NCBI GenBank assembly: GCA_017794945.1
Contig: CP051239.1
Location: 248,001-312,000, forward strand
Direction of reading: 5' to 3'
Origin: Alcanivorax sp.
GTDB lineage: Bacteria > Pseudomonadota > Gammaproteobacteria > Pseudomonadales > Alcanivoracaceae
Length of the DNA: 64,000 bases
Of this stretch, positions 1 to 7,958 are shown in pieces. The position numbers and the translations under genes are program-made. A model generated the notes under the pieces. The model was not told the DNA's origin and did not search any database. It saw nothing but the letters and a program-made list of their open reading frames with translations. Each line of letters begins with the position of its first letter. Within the stretch, counting starts at the first letter, position 1.

Positions 1-41
1 CGCAGCGACTCAAGTTTTTGGTCGATTATGACTTGATCCAT
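1..41 (-). CDS. hepT: HepT-type HEPN toxin, N-terminal 13 codons only (cut by window edge)
   Basis: An ATG on the minus strand at 41 opens a frame reading MDQVIIDQKLESL and running off the left edge. This N-terminus resembles HepT proteins of the HEPN/MNT toxin-antitoxin class, in which HepT is an RNase silenced by AMP transfer from MntA. The start codon lies inside the last codons of mntA (16-bp overlap), the tight coupling expected of such a pair. Only 13 residues are visible, so the catalytic R-X4-6-H motif cannot be checked. Confidence 0.6.
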   Translation of the reverse strand, partial: MDQVIIDQKLESL

Positions 42-421
42 GCGCGCCGCCGTGTTTCCAGAATGTGTTTCTGCAGCGGGATAAAATCCTCGCCATTGGT
101 TAGGTGGCGGCTTAGCAATATCGCCATATGGGTCGGCGCGCCCAGCAATCGCCGCCCTTCTTTCAAGATTTGTCCGAGCAGGGGTTCTCCGACACGGTTT
201 AAATCCACCAAGTCCACAGAACGTCCCAAAGCACCGGCGAGCGCCTTGATCATGGCCTGCCGCTGCTCAACGGTTAGCGGACTTTCCAGCATCACACCGA
301 TATCCAAATCACTGGCGGCAGTCGCTTCACCACGAGCCATCGAACCAAACACCACTACCAGCCGGGGACTGAACGGCTGGAGTGCTGCTTTAATAAATTG
401 GTCTGTGTCTGTCGGTATCAT
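26..421 (-). CDS. mntA: MntA-type nucleotidyltransferase antitoxin
   Basis: 131-residue minimal nucleotidyltransferase. The pol-beta-type motif GSMARGEATAASDLD (about residues 26-40) supplies the GS...RG loop and metal-binding acidic residues. In the MntA/HepT family such proteins neutralise the HEPN toxin by transferring AMP to it; that role is inferred from the overlapping HepT start at position 41. The gene begins only 18 bp after the quinone oxidoreductase stop on the same strand and has a weak Shine-Dalgarno sequence, so it may be read with that gene. Confidence 0.8.
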   Translation of the reverse strand: MIPTDTDQFIKAALQPFSPRLVVVFGSMARGEATAASDLDIGVMLESPLTVEQRQAMIKALAGALGRSVDLVDLNRVGEPLLGQILKEGRRLLGAPTHMAILLSRHLTNGEDFIPLQKHILETRRRAWIKS

Positions 422-439
422 TGTCCGAGAATAGCATCT

Positions 440-1414
440 CTATGGCATCAGGACGACGGCGCCGTGGGTGCGGCGGGCTTCCATGTCGTCGTGGGCCTGG
501 CCCACGTCCTGGAGGGCGTAGCGGACCGGGTCGTCGGGGGTGAGGATGCCGTCGCGCAGGGCCTGGAAGAAGGCGTCGGCGGCGGCGTCGCGGTCGGCCG
601 GGTCGGCGGTGTAGTGGCCGAGCATGGGCCGCACCACGGTGAAGGAGCCGGCGGCCAGGCGCGGCATGGCGAGCGGTTCCACCGGGCCGGAGGACTGGCC
701 GAAGTTGACCAGGTGGCCGCGCGGGGCCAGGCAGGCCAGGGAGTCGTAGAAGGTGTCCTTGCCGACGGAGTCGTAGGCGACGTCCACGCCGCGGCCGTCG
801 GTGAGCTGCTTGACGGTGTCCACCACGTTCTGTTCCCGGTAGAGAATCACATGGTGGCAGCCGTGGCGGCGGGCGCGCTCGGCTTTATCCTGGCTGCCGA
901 CGGTGCCGATCACGGTGGCGCCCAGGTGGCGCGCCCACTGGCACAGCAACTGCCCGACCCCGCCGGCGGCGGCCTGGACCAGGATGACGCTGCCCTCGCG
1001 GACCGGGAAGACGTCGGTGAGCAGGATGCGGGCGGTGAGGCCACGCACCATCATGCCGGCCACCAGCACGTCGTCGATGTCGTCCGGCAGGCGCACCAGC
1101 CGGCCGGCGTCGATCAGACGCTGGTCGGCGTAGGCGCCGTAGTTGCCGGAGGTATAGGCGACCCGGTCGCCGGCGGCGAAGGCGGTGACGCCCTCGCCCA
1201 CTGCCTCAACGACGCCAGCTGCTTCCAGTCCGGGAATGCCCGGCAGCGTCAGGGTCTGGTAGAGCCCGGAGCGCACGTAGATGTCGTGGAAGTTGACGCC
1301 GATGGCGGTCTGCTTGAGACGCACCTGGCCGGGGCCGGGCTCACCCACCGTGACCGTTTCCGGTCGCAGCACCTGCGGCCCGCCCGCTTCGTGCATGATC
1401 ATCGCTGTCGCCAT
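440..1414 (-). CDS. qor: NAD(P)H:quinone oxidoreductase (zinc-independent MDR family)
   Basis: 324-residue medium-chain reductase with an N-terminal GroES-like domain and a Rossmann domain with AAAGGVG at 148-154. No structural zinc cysteine cluster is seen, as usual for Qor. It probably reduces quinones with NADPH in the cytosol. The start is the ATG at 1414, preceded by CAGGAG about 8 nt upstream; a longer frame extends into a REP element and is rejected. mntA follows on the same strand after 18 bp. Confidence 0.85.
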   Translation of the reverse strand: MATAMIMHEAGGPQVLRPETVTVGEPGPGQVRLKQTAIGVNFHDIYVRSGLYQTLTLPGIPGLEAAGVVEAVGEGVTAFAAGDRVAYTSGNYGAYADQRLIDAGRLVRLPDDIDDVLVAGMMVRGLTARILLTDVFPVREGSVILVQAAAGGVGQLLCQWARHLGATVIGTVGSQDKAERARRHGCHHVILYREQNVVDTVKQLTDGRGVDVAYDSVGKDTFYDSLACLAPRGHLVNFGQSSGPVEPLAMPRLAAGSFTVVRPMLGHYTADPADRDAAADAFFQALRDGILTPDDPVRYALQDVGQAHDDMEARRTHGAVVLMP

Positions 1415-1440
1415 GGGGTCTCCTGACGGGTGATTGGTCT

Positions 1441-1611
1441 TGTGGGAGCGGGCCCAGCCCGCGAAAGGGAGCAAAGCTCCCGGCAGGATACCAGAGAGGC
1501 CACTTGATCGGCCGCTTAGAAGCGGTTCTTACGAAGGATTCTGGGATCCTGCGGGACAACCTTTGCCGGCAAGCCAAGCTTGCCTTTCGCGGGCTGGGCC
1601 CGCTCCCACAA
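1441..1611. repeat. REPIN (inverted REP doublet)
   Basis: Two REP units face each other. The outer arms contain GTGGGAGCGGGCCCAGCCCG and its complement near 1605, and the inner parts read CGGCAGGATACCAGAG and its counterpart TCTGGGATCCTGC. The core between the units differs from the copies near 8, 11 and 12 kb. It occupies the position where a toxin gene would be expected after the lone antitoxin at 1622-1819. Confidence 0.85.
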
Positions 1612-1621
1612 GACCCACCAG

Positions 1622-1819
1622 CTATCTCCTGGTTTTTAGTTCTTGGAGGCTGAGAAATGACGCTTGCCCGGCATCAATACGCTTTTGCCGTTCCCCCAGC
1701 TCGTAACCGTGCCACTGCGGCGACTCCAGCTCGCCCAGATCGTTGTGTAGGGCTTCCCAGATCGCCTCCATGGACTGAAGTTTCTCCAATCGCGACATGT
1801 CTTTGGGGTCAGTTTGCAT
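1622..1819 (-). CDS. Putative addiction-module antitoxin, lone
   Basis: 65-residue acidic protein with the layout of the short addiction-module component family (TIGR02574-like): an N-terminal helix MSRLEKLQSMEAIWEAL, a central SPQW, and a C-terminal GERQKRIDAGQ. Such proteins normally precede a RelE/ParE toxin. None is present; the downstream side holds a REPIN. The start may be the ATG at 1819 or the one at 1798; neither has a good ribosome binding site. Family assignment rests on pattern only. Confidence 0.6.
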   Translation of the reverse strand: MQTDPKDMSRLEKLQSMEAIWEALHNDLGELESPQWHGYELGERQKRIDAGQASFLSLQELKTRR

Positions 1820-1873
1820 GGTCTGCTCTGCGTATTGAGTAACTGGAATTCTTCTAGCCTAGCAGGCCGGAAG

Positions 1874-2302
1874 CTAGACGTGTACTTCCAGGTCCACCGG
1901 GATATTGCCGCGGGTGGCGTTGGAGTACGGGCAGACCTGGTGGGCGGTGTTGACCAGCTCTTCGGCCTGCGCCTGCTCCAGGCCGGGCAGCGTGACGCTG
2001 AGGGTAACGGCGAGACCGAAGCCCTGGCCGTCGGGGCCGATGCCCACTTTGCCGTCGATGTGGGTGTCTTCGGGCAGCTTCACCTTGGCTTTGCCGGCGA
2101 CCAGCTTGAGGGCGCCGAGGAAGCAGGCGGCGTAGCCGGCGGCGAACAGTTGCTCCGGGTTGGTGCCTTCACCGCCGGCGCCGCCGAGGGCCTTGGGCGT
2201 GGTGAGTTTGACGTTGAGCTGGTCGTCGCTGGACACGGCGCGGCCGTCACGGCCGCCGGTCGCGCGGGCTTCGGCCTGGTAGAGGATTTTTTCTACGGAC
2301 AT
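1874..2302 (-). CDS. ohr: Organic hydroperoxide resistance protein Ohr
   Basis: 142-residue OsmC/Ohr-family thiol peroxidase. The two redox cysteines are visible as C60 (in AGYAACF) and C124 (in HQVCPYS), at normal family spacing; length is normal. It reduces organic and fatty-acid hydroperoxides in the cytosol using lipoylated proteins. AGGAGAACCACC precedes the ATG. The regulator gene ohrR lies 99 bp upstream on the same strand with a REP half-element between, so ohr may have its own promoter or be co-transcribed. Confidence 0.95.
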   Translation of the reverse strand: MSVEKILYQAEARATGGRDGRAVSSDDQLNVKLTTPKALGGAGGEGTNPEQLFAAGYAACFLGALKLVAGKAKVKLPEDTHIDGKVGIGPDGQGFGLAVTLSVTLPGLEQAQAEELVNTAHQVCPYSNATRGNIPVDLEVHV

Positions 2303-2328
2303 GGTGGTTCTCCTTTGGGTTTGAGAGA

Positions 2329-2405
2329 TGGCTCTGGAATCCTGCCGGGTGGCTATAAGCCACCCTTTCGCGGGCGGGGCCCGCTCCCACAGGGCCCGCT
2401 CCTAC
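2329..2405. repeat. REP half-element
   Basis: Single REP unit of the family found through the window: CTGGAATCCTGCCGGGTGGC, then a short hairpin, CCTTTCGCGGGC and GGGCCCGCTCCCAC. It sits between ohrR and ohr and could act as a partial transcription barrier between them. Confidence 0.8.
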
Positions 2406-2854
2406 GATAATTTCTGGCGGAGGTCGTCGAGCTGGGCTTTCAGGGCCGCCAGTTCTTCGGGCTCGCACTGGCTGGCGCAGGCCGCCGCTTCGGGGATCGC
2501 TTCGGCGCGCTCACGCAGGGCGCGGCCCTGCCCGGTGAGGCGCACCTCCACGCGGCGCTCGTCGTCGGCGGCGCGGCGGCGGGCGATCAGCCCGGCGCTT
2601 TCCAGGCGCTTGAGCAGCGGCGTCAGGGTGGCGGAATCCAGGAACAGGCGCTCGCCGATGCGCGACACGCTGAGCGGCGCGTTGTCATCGGCGCCCTCCT
2701 CCCACATCACCATCATCACCAGGTATTGGGGATAGGTGAGGTCCAGCTCGCGCAGCAGTTTCCGGTAGACCTTGGCCATGGCCAGATTGGTGGAATAAAG
2801 GGCGAAGCAGACCTGCAGGTCGAGCTTGAGCAGGGTGTCGGTGCGATTATTCAT
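2402..2854 (-). CDS. ohrR: MarR-family organic peroxide sensor/repressor OhrR
   Basis: 150-residue winged-helix MarR protein. C16 in LQVCFALY corresponds to the reactive peroxide-sensing cysteine of OhrR; the DNA-binding wing contains [10 protein letters not shown]. In the family, oxidation of this cysteine releases the repressor and induces ohr. The ATG at 2854 lies six bases after a good -10 element with no ribosome binding site, so the mRNA is probably leaderless. A 20-bp perfect palindrome fills the promoter spacer and suggests autoregulation. Confidence 0.92.
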   Translation of the reverse strand: MNNRTDTLLKLDLQVCFALYSTNLAMAKVYRKLLRELDLTYPQYLVMMVMWEEGADDNAPLSVSRIGERLFLDSATLTPLLKRLESAGLIARRRAADDERRVEVRLTGQGRALRERAEAIPEAAACASQCEPEELAALKAQLDDLRQKLS

Positions 2855-2860
2855 AGCGCG

Positions 2861-2889
2861 ATATTAAATAGCGCGCTATTTAATGGCAA
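2861..2889 (-). promoter_or_regulatory. ohrR promoter with palindromic operator; predicted leaderless start
   Basis: Reading the minus strand: -35 TTGCCA (2889-2884), a 17-bp spacer, -10 TAATAT (2866-2861), six bases, then the ohrR ATG. The spacer plus neighbouring bases form the perfect palindrome TTAAATAGCGCGCTATTTAA at 2864-2883. The placement fits an OhrR operator that blocks RNA polymerase; binding is inferred. Confidence 0.75.
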
Positions 2890-2964
2890 GCCCACGGAGT
2901 CATTATGGTATGTGGACGATCACCTGCACTTTGTGTAGTGTAAGAGAGCAAATTGACATTTAAC

Positions 2965-3014
2965 TCTGGCACTGCTAGCGTCTTCCGAACGAGGAAGACG
3001 CTAGCAGTGCCAGA
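2965..3014. repeat. Perfect 22-bp inverted repeat upstream of the AbiEii-like pair
   Basis: Arms 2965-2986 and 2993-3014 are fully complementary with a 6-nt loop GAACGA. No T-run follows on either strand, so it is not a standard intrinsic terminator. A TTGACA lies just upstream at 2953-2958; the first arm would overlap any -10 element (TAGCGT, 2976-2981). It may be a cruciform, a processed hairpin or a regulatory element of the downstream module. Confidence 0.8.
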
Positions 3015-3048
3015 TAAAAAAATCCTTTAAAATCAAAGGGTTACAGAG

Positions 3049-3273
3049 ATGAAACAGCACATTGAAGTTCGCGTACCACAGCATCTGCCTTTTTTGGAGG
3101 CAATTTGCTGGGATTTGCGTAACGTTCGCGTGCTTACAAACGATGAAATGCTTAACCGTTACGAGCGGGGCTGGGCCTATCGCGGCGTGCTTGCCGATCT
3201 GGAAGGCACGGAGCGCGGGTTCGTGAAGCAACTCGCCACCCGCAAAGGGTCTTGGCTCCAGGTCGATGTTTGA
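3049..3273 (+). CDS. Small protein paired with the AbiEii-like nucleotidyltransferase
   Basis: 74-residue protein of unrecognised family, with no clear HTH or membrane segment. It overlaps the next gene by 8 bp, and its position before an AbiEii-type nucleotidyltransferase suggests it is an accessory or antitoxin partner. It does not look like the classical AbiEi winged-helix antitoxin, which is much longer. The ribosome binding site is weak. Base composition appears lower in GC than the flanking metabolic genes, as for its partner, which suggests acquisition. Confidence 0.6.
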   Translation: MKQHIEVRVPQHLPFLEAICWDLRNVRVLTNDEMLNRYERGWAYRGVLADLEGTERGFVKQLATRKGSWLQVDV

Positions 3274-3997
3274 TCATCCGCATCACCGTAAAATCCATCA
3301 CATCCTGACCTCCCTCGACTCTTCCCTTTTTGTTGAAGCCGAAGCCTGTTTCGGGGGCGGGACACTGATTTCGTTGCTCCACGGAGAGTATCGCTGGAGC
3401 AAAGATATCGACTTTCTTTGCCCGGTGGGCAGCGGCTACCGAACATTGCGAAAGGCCGTCATGGAAGCCACGGGCAAGCCCGAGTTCCTTTTCAAAAAAA
3501 CGACGGGACTGGAATTTCCCCGGGATATCAAAGCCGACCAATACGGCATTCGCTTTCTAGTCGTCGCGGATGACACGCCGATCAAATTCGAGATCGTCTG
3601 TGAAGCTCGAATCGACCTGGAATCCCCGGAGCAACCCGATTGGCTCAACATACCTTGTCTGAGCACCATCGACCGGTATGCGGAAAAGCTGCTTGCCAAC
3701 GCGGACCGATGGAACGACTCCAGCATTGAGTCGCGGGACCTTATCGATCTCGCCGTGCTAAGGCTCAACGAAGGTTCGAGCGAACAGGCCATCGCCAAGG
3801 CGGAAGATGCTTATCCCGTGCTGGTTCCACTGGAAAACGCGCTGAAAAAATTTCAAGGCTCCGACGACTACAGGCGCAAGTGTTTCAGTGCTCTCGAAGT
3901 CCGGGATCGAGCGTTGATTCTGGATGGCATTGATCTGCTTGCAAGCGATCAAGAACTTCCTGTTACCCAAAGATCACGCGACGAACTTCACCGCTAA
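3266..3997 (+). CDS. AbiEii/AbiGii-family nucleotidyltransferase (toxin-like)
   Basis: 243 residues with the AbiEii-type nucleotidyltransferase signature near the N-terminus: FGGGTLISLLHGEYRWSKDI followed by DF (glycine-rich loop, then the SKDIDF metal-binding pair). Members of this family are NTP-transferring toxins of abortive-infection or type IV-like systems. The neighbouring 74-residue gene overlaps its start and is the only candidate partner; no AbiEi homologue is present. Phage defence is inference from family. A REP half-element follows the stop. Confidence 0.75.
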   Translation: MFDHPHHRKIHHILTSLDSSLFVEAEACFGGGTLISLLHGEYRWSKDIDFLCPVGSGYRTLRKAVMEATGKPEFLFKKTTGLEFPRDIKADQYGIRFLVVADDTPIKFEIVCEARIDLESPEQPDWLNIPCLSTIDRYAEKLLANADRWNDSSIESRDLIDLAVLRLNEGSSEQAIAKAEDAYPVLVPLENALKKFQGSDDYRRKCFSALEVRDRALILDGIDLLASDQELPVTQRSRDELHR

Positions 3998-4074
3998 CAG
4001 CACAAACAGGCTCTCTGGGATCCTGCCGGCCGGCTGGAAGCCGGCCTTTCGCGGGCAAGGCCCGCTCGCACAAG
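3998..4074. repeat. REP half-element with part of the REPIN core
   Basis: After the stop codon the sequence reads AGCACAAACAGGCTCTCTGG, matching part of the core of the REPIN near 8.1 kb, followed by TCCTGCCGGCCGG, CCTTTCGCGGGC and GGCCCGCTCGCAC. It looks like a REPIN that has lost one arm, lying between two converging genes. Confidence 0.75.
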
Positions 4075-4078
4075 CGCT

Positions 4079-5284
4079 TCAGGCCTGGCGTTCGATGAGC
4101 ATGGCGACGCCCTGGCCGACGCCGATGCAGAGGCTGACGAGGGCGTAGCGGCCGCCGGTGCGCTCAAGCTGGCGCAGGGCGGTGAGGGCCACGCGCACGC
4201 CGGAGGCGCCCAGCGGGTGGCCGACGGCGATGGCGCCGCCGTTGGGGTTGAGGCGCTCGTCGTCGCCCTGCAGGCCGAGCTGCTTGCAGCAGCCGAGCAC
4301 CTGGGCGGCGAAGGCCTCGTTGATTTCGATCACGTCCATGTCGGCCAGGGTGAGGCCGGCGCGCTCCAGGACTTTGTTGCAGGCGTGCACCGGGCCCAGG
4401 CCCATCACGCGGGGCGGTACGCCGGCGACGCCGCCGGCGATGATGCGCGCGCGGGGGGCGATGCCGGCTTTTTCGCCGGCGGCGCGGGAGCCGATGATCA
4501 GGGCGCCGGCGCCGTCGTTAACGCCGGAGGCGTTGCCGGCGGTGACCACGCCGCCTTCAACGATGGCGGGCAGCTTGGCGAGCTTATCGACGCCGGTGCC
4601 GGGGCGCGGGTGCTCGTCTTCGCTGACCGACAGCGGCGGCTTCTTGCGGCCCTGGGGCACCTCCACCGGCAGGATTTCCTCTTTGAAGAAACCGTCCACG
4701 CGGGCGTCTTCGTAGCGGCGCTGGGACTGGGCCGCGTAGGCGTCCGCCTGCTCGCGGCTGATGCCCAGATCGGAGGCCACGTTCTGGGCGGTTTCCGGCA
4801 TGGTGTCGCCGCCGAACTGCTTGAGGATCTTGGGGTTGGGGAAGCGCGCGCCGATGGTGGAATCGAACATCGGCATGCTGCGGCTGTAGGGGCTTTCCGC
4901 CTTGGCCATCACGAACGGGGCGCGGCTCATGGATTCGACGCCGCCGGCGATCACCAGCTGGCCTTCATCGACGGTGACCATGCGCGCCGCGTCCAGGGTG
5001 GCGGCCAGGCCGGAACCGCACAGGCGGTTGACGGTGAGGCCGGCCACGGATTCCGGCAGCCCGGCCAGCAGCGCCGCGTGGCGGGCCACGTTACGGGCGT
5101 CTTCGCCGGCCTGGTTGGTGTTGCCGGCGACCACGTCCTCGATCAGGGCGGGGTCGAAGGGGTTACGGGCGATCAGGGCGCGGATGACGTCGGCGAGCAG
5201 GTCGTCCGGACGGACCGGCGCAAGGGCGCCGGCGTGGCGACCGAAGGGGGTGCGCAGGCCGTCGTAGATGTAGGCGTCGAGCAT
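4079..5284 (-). CDS. Acetyl-CoA acyltransferase (thiolase, 3-oxoadipyl-CoA thiolase-like)
   Basis: 401-residue thiolase with the complete catalytic set: nucleophile C89 (NRLCGSG), H356 (VGHPLGASG) and C386 (SLCIGVGQG). The N-terminal part, with NTNQAGEDARNVARHAALLA, resembles PcaF/PaaJ-type 3-oxoadipyl-CoA thiolases, but the chain-length preference cannot be read from sequence. It cleaves 3-ketoacyl-CoA to acetyl-CoA plus a shorter acyl-CoA. It is divergent from an acyl-CoA dehydrogenase across 114 bp containing a palindrome shared with other lipid genes. Confidence 0.9.
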   Translation of the reverse strand: MLDAYIYDGLRTPFGRHAGALAPVRPDDLLADVIRALIARNPFDPALIEDVVAGNTNQAGEDARNVARHAALLAGLPESVAGLTVNRLCGSGLAATLDAARMVTVDEGQLVIAGGVESMSRAPFVMAKAESPYSRSMPMFDSTIGARFPNPKILKQFGGDTMPETAQNVASDLGISREQADAYAAQSQRRYEDARVDGFFKEEILPVEVPQGRKKPPLSVSEDEHPRPGTGVDKLAKLPAIVEGGVVTAGNASGVNDGAGALIIGSRAAGEKAGIAPRARIIAGGVAGVPPRVMGLGPVHACNKVLERAGLTLADMDVIEINEAFAAQVLGCCKQLGLQGDDERLNPNGGAIAVGHPLGASGVRVALTALRQLERTGGRYALVSLCIGVGQGVAMLIERQA

Positions 5285-5307
5285 GAATAAGGTCCTCGTC
5301 CGCTAAG

Positions 5308-5322
5308 CGGAACACAATTCCG
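5308..5322. promoter_or_regulatory. Motif A palindrome (CGGAA-N5-TTCCG)
   Basis: Perfect CGGAA cacaa TTCCG in the divergent promoter of the thiolase (24 bp from its ATG) and acyl-CoA dehydrogenase (77 bp from its ATG). It is one of seven sites fitting [TC]G[GA]AA-N5-TT[TC]C[AG] upstream of acyl-CoA genes in the window. Candidate operator; the regulator is unknown. Confidence 0.55.
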
Positions 5323-5398
5323 AAACTTGACGAAAAGCATAGGTCGTGACAGAGTTTGATGCAATACGCTGACTAAAACCAACGACAGAACAACGCCC

Positions 5399-6550
5399 AT
5401 GATTCGCGACCAGGAAGTACTCAACCAGCTCGTCGATACCATCCACCGTTTCGTCCGCGACCGCCTGATTCCGGCGGAGCAATCCGTGGCCGAGAATGAC
5501 GCCATTCCCGAGGACATTGCCCGGGAAATGAAAGAGATGGGTTTGTTCGGTTTGTCGATTCCCGAGGAGTACGGCGGCCTGGGCCTGACCATGGAAGAGG
5601 AAGCCCTGGTGGCGTTCGAGATCGGCCACACCTCGCCGGCGTTCCGCTCTTTCTTCGGCACCAATAACGGCATCGGTGCCCAGGGCATTCTGATCGACGG
5701 CACCGAAGAGCAGAAGCAGAAGTACGTGCCGCGCCTGGCCACCGGCGAAGTGATCAGCTCGTTCTGTCTGACCGAGCCGGACGTGGGCTCCGACGCGGCG
5801 AGCCTGAAGACCCGCGCGGACAAGGACGGCGACCACTACATTCTCAACGGCACCAAGCGTTACATCACCAACGGCCCGGAAGCCGGCCTGTACACGGTGA
5901 TGGCGCGCACCGACCAGAACAACAAGGGCGCCGGCGGCATCACCGCCTTTATCGTGGAAGGCGACACGCCGGGGCTGATCCGCGGCAAGCCGGACGTGAA
6001 GATGGGCCAGAAAGGCGCCCACGTTTGCGACATCACCTTTGAGGACTGCCGGGTGCCCGCCGAGAACATTATCGGCGGCAAGGAAGGCCAGGGTTTCAAG
6101 ACCGCCATGAAGGTGCTGGACCGGGGCCGTCTGCATATCTCCGCGGTGTGCGTGGGCGTGGCCGAGCGTCTGATTGAGGACGCGCTGCGCTTCGCCATGG
6201 AGCGCAAGCAGTTCGGCGCGCCGCTGGCGGACCATCAATTGATTCAGGCGATGCTGGCCGATTCCCGCGCGGAAGCGTTCGCCGGCCGTTCCATGGTGCT
6301 GGAAGCGGCGCGCAGCAAGGACGCCGGCAAGAACGTCAGCCTCGACGCCTCCTGCTGCAAGCTGTTCTGCGCCGAGATGGTGGGCCGGGTGGCCGACCGC
6401 GCCGTGCAGATCCACGGCGGCGCCGGCTACATGGCCGAGTACGCGGTGGAGCGCTTCTACCGCGACGTGCGGCTGTTCCGGATCTACGAGGGCACCACCC
6501 AGATTCAGCAGATCGTGATCGCCCGGGGCATGGTGCGCGACGCGTCCTAG
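5399..6550 (+). CDS. Acyl-CoA dehydrogenase
   Basis: 383-residue FAD-dependent acyl-CoA dehydrogenase of normal family length. Seen are the FAD/substrate motif LTEPDVGSDAASLKTRA (about 123-139), QIHGGAGYMAEYAVERFYRD and the catalytic glutamate in RIYEGTTQIQQ near the C-terminus. It introduces the alpha,beta double bond in acyl-CoA and passes electrons to ETF. It is divergent from the thiolase; together they could perform the first and last steps of one beta-oxidation spiral. No clear Shine-Dalgarno sequence precedes the ATG. Confidence 0.9.
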   Translation: MIRDQEVLNQLVDTIHRFVRDRLIPAEQSVAENDAIPEDIAREMKEMGLFGLSIPEEYGGLGLTMEEEALVAFEIGHTSPAFRSFFGTNNGIGAQGILIDGTEEQKQKYVPRLATGEVISSFCLTEPDVGSDAASLKTRADKDGDHYILNGTKRYITNGPEAGLYTVMARTDQNNKGAGGITAFIVEGDTPGLIRGKPDVKMGQKGAHVCDITFEDCRVPAENIIGGKEGQGFKTAMKVLDRGRLHISAVCVGVAERLIEDALRFAMERKQFGAPLADHQLIQAMLADSRAEAFAGRSMVLEAARSKDAGKNVSLDASCCKLFCAEMVGRVADRAVQIHGGAGYMAEYAVERFYRDVRLFRIYEGTTQIQQIVIARGMVRDAS

Positions 6551-6569
6551 CGGCTACGCCGCGATCACA

Positions 6570-7958
6570 ATGCTGAGATTTTCCTTGCCGGTCTGCATGA
6601 TCGGCACCTTACTGGCGCTCACCGCCAACAGCGGGTTGCAAGACATCGGGCTATGGATGGCCCGTCCCGCACTTCTTCTTTACCTGATCGTTCAATGGCC
6701 CCGCCAGGGTCTGCTCGCCAAGGGCCTGCAGACGGTGGCGGTGTTGTTGTCGCTGCTGGTGGCCGTATTCCATTCCGACCCGCTGCCGATCCTGCTCGAC
6801 GCCTGGGACCGTTTCTGTTTCTTCGCCACCTTCGTGTCCGCCCTGGGCCTGTTGCGGGTGTCGGCGATGCGTTCGCGGTTGATCCGCGACGCCGGCCAGG
6901 TGCTGATCCGCCAGCGCCCGACCTGGCGCTACCCTACCCTGTCCCTGGGCAGCGCTCTGTTCGGCATGATCGTCAATATCGGCGTGCTCAATCTGTTCGG
7001 CGCCATGATCCAGCGCAGCAATAGCCTCAAGGCAGCGGGCGGCGACCGGGCGATCCAGGCGGTGCGCGAACGGCGCATGATCATGGCGATGCTGCGCGGT
7101 TTTTCGCTGGCGCCGCTGGTGTCGCCGCTGGGCGTGACCCTGGCGGTGATTCTGTCGAGCATGCCGCAGCTGAGTTGGTCGCGGTTGGCGCCGGTGGCCT
7201 TTCCCACCGCGGCGATCGTGTTCGCGCTGGGCTGGGCGCTGGACTGGTGGCTGCGGCCGCGCCATCTGACCGCGCCGGTGGTGACGCGCCCCTCGCCGGA
7301 ACCCTTGTTTCGCTTTATCGCGCTGGCGTTGGGCATCACCGTGCTGGTGTTCGTGGTGAGCCTGGGTCTGGACGTGCGGCTGCCGGTGGCGGTGCTGATC
7401 GCCTGCCCGCTGAGCGCGGTGGCGTGGATGGCGGTGCAGCGGCGGCGGCTGGGCGGTGGCACCGGCGTGGTGCGGGCGGTGACGCTGCTGGGCCGGCACT
7501 CGCGGCTGATCTTCGGCGCCAGCCGCAATGAGATCGCGGTGCTGGGCGGCTCGGCGTTTCTCGGCGGCTTGTTGATTCCGCTGGTGGACCAGGCGTGGCT
7601 GGGTGATGTGTTGATCGCCACCGGCCTGCACGGCGCGCCGGCGGCGGTGGCGGCGATGCTGATCGTGTTGCTGCTGGCGCAGGTGGGACTGAACCCGATT
7701 GTGTCGGTGACGCTGATCGCCGGGCTGTTCGCCGACACCCATGTGATCGGCCTGGAGCCGCAGGTGCTGGCCGTGGCGCTGATGAGCGCCTGGAGCCTGG
7801 CGATGATCTCGTCGCCGTTCACCGCCGCGATGATGGTGCTGGCGCAGCTCACCGGGCGCTCGCCGTATACCCTGGCCTGGCGCTGGGACGGGCTGTTCTT
7901 TTTGCTGCTACTGCCGCTGATCAGCGCCTGGTTGTTTGTGGTCGACGCGTTTTATTGA
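6570..7958 (+). CDS. Multi-pass inner-membrane protein, function unrecognised
   Basis: 462 residues, strongly hydrophobic, with roughly 10-12 predicted membrane segments and a basic central loop (around 150-175). The two halves each carry a polar break inside a hydrophobic stretch (SLAPLVSPLGVTLAV near 175-190; AMISSPFTAAMMVLA near 405-420), a pattern reminiscent of re-entrant loops in ion-transporter superfamily permeases. I do not recognise the family. It starts 19 bp after the acyl-CoA dehydrogenase stop and is probably co-transcribed, so an organic-acid substrate is possible. Confidence 0.7.
   Translation: MLRFSLPVCMIGTLLALTANSGLQDIGLWMARPALLLYLIVQWPRQGLLAKGLQTVAVLLSLLVAVFHSDPLPILLDAWDRFCFFATFVSALGLLRVSAMRSRLIRDAGQVLIRQRPTWRYPTLSLGSALFGMIVNIGVLNLFGAMIQRSNSLKAAGGDRAIQAVRERRMIMAMLRGFSLAPLVSPLGVTLAVILSSMPQLSWSRLAPVAFPTAAIVFALGWALDWWLRPRHLTAPVVTRPSPEPLFRFIALALGITVLVFVVSLGLDVRLPVAVLIACPLSAVAWMAVQRRRLGGGTGVVRAVTLLGRHSRLIFGASRNEIAVLGGSAFLGGLLIPLVDQAWLGDVLIATGLHGAPAAVAAMLIVLLLAQVGLNPIVSVTLIAGLFADTHVIGLEPQVLAVALMSAWSLAMISSPFTAAMMVLAQLTGRSPYTLAWRWDGLFFLLLLPLISAWLFVVDAFY

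Noticed and set aside
1434..1577. Longer N-terminal extension of the quinone oxidoreductase and small frames over the REP region
   Set aside because: The extra residues come from REP sequence and lack family similarity; a good ribosome site marks the ATG at 1414.
2965..3014. Perfect hairpin considered as an intrinsic terminator of ohrR or an upstream gene
   Set aside because: No T-run follows on either strand and no gene ends towards it on the plus strand; the minus-strand ohrR starts, not ends, on this side.
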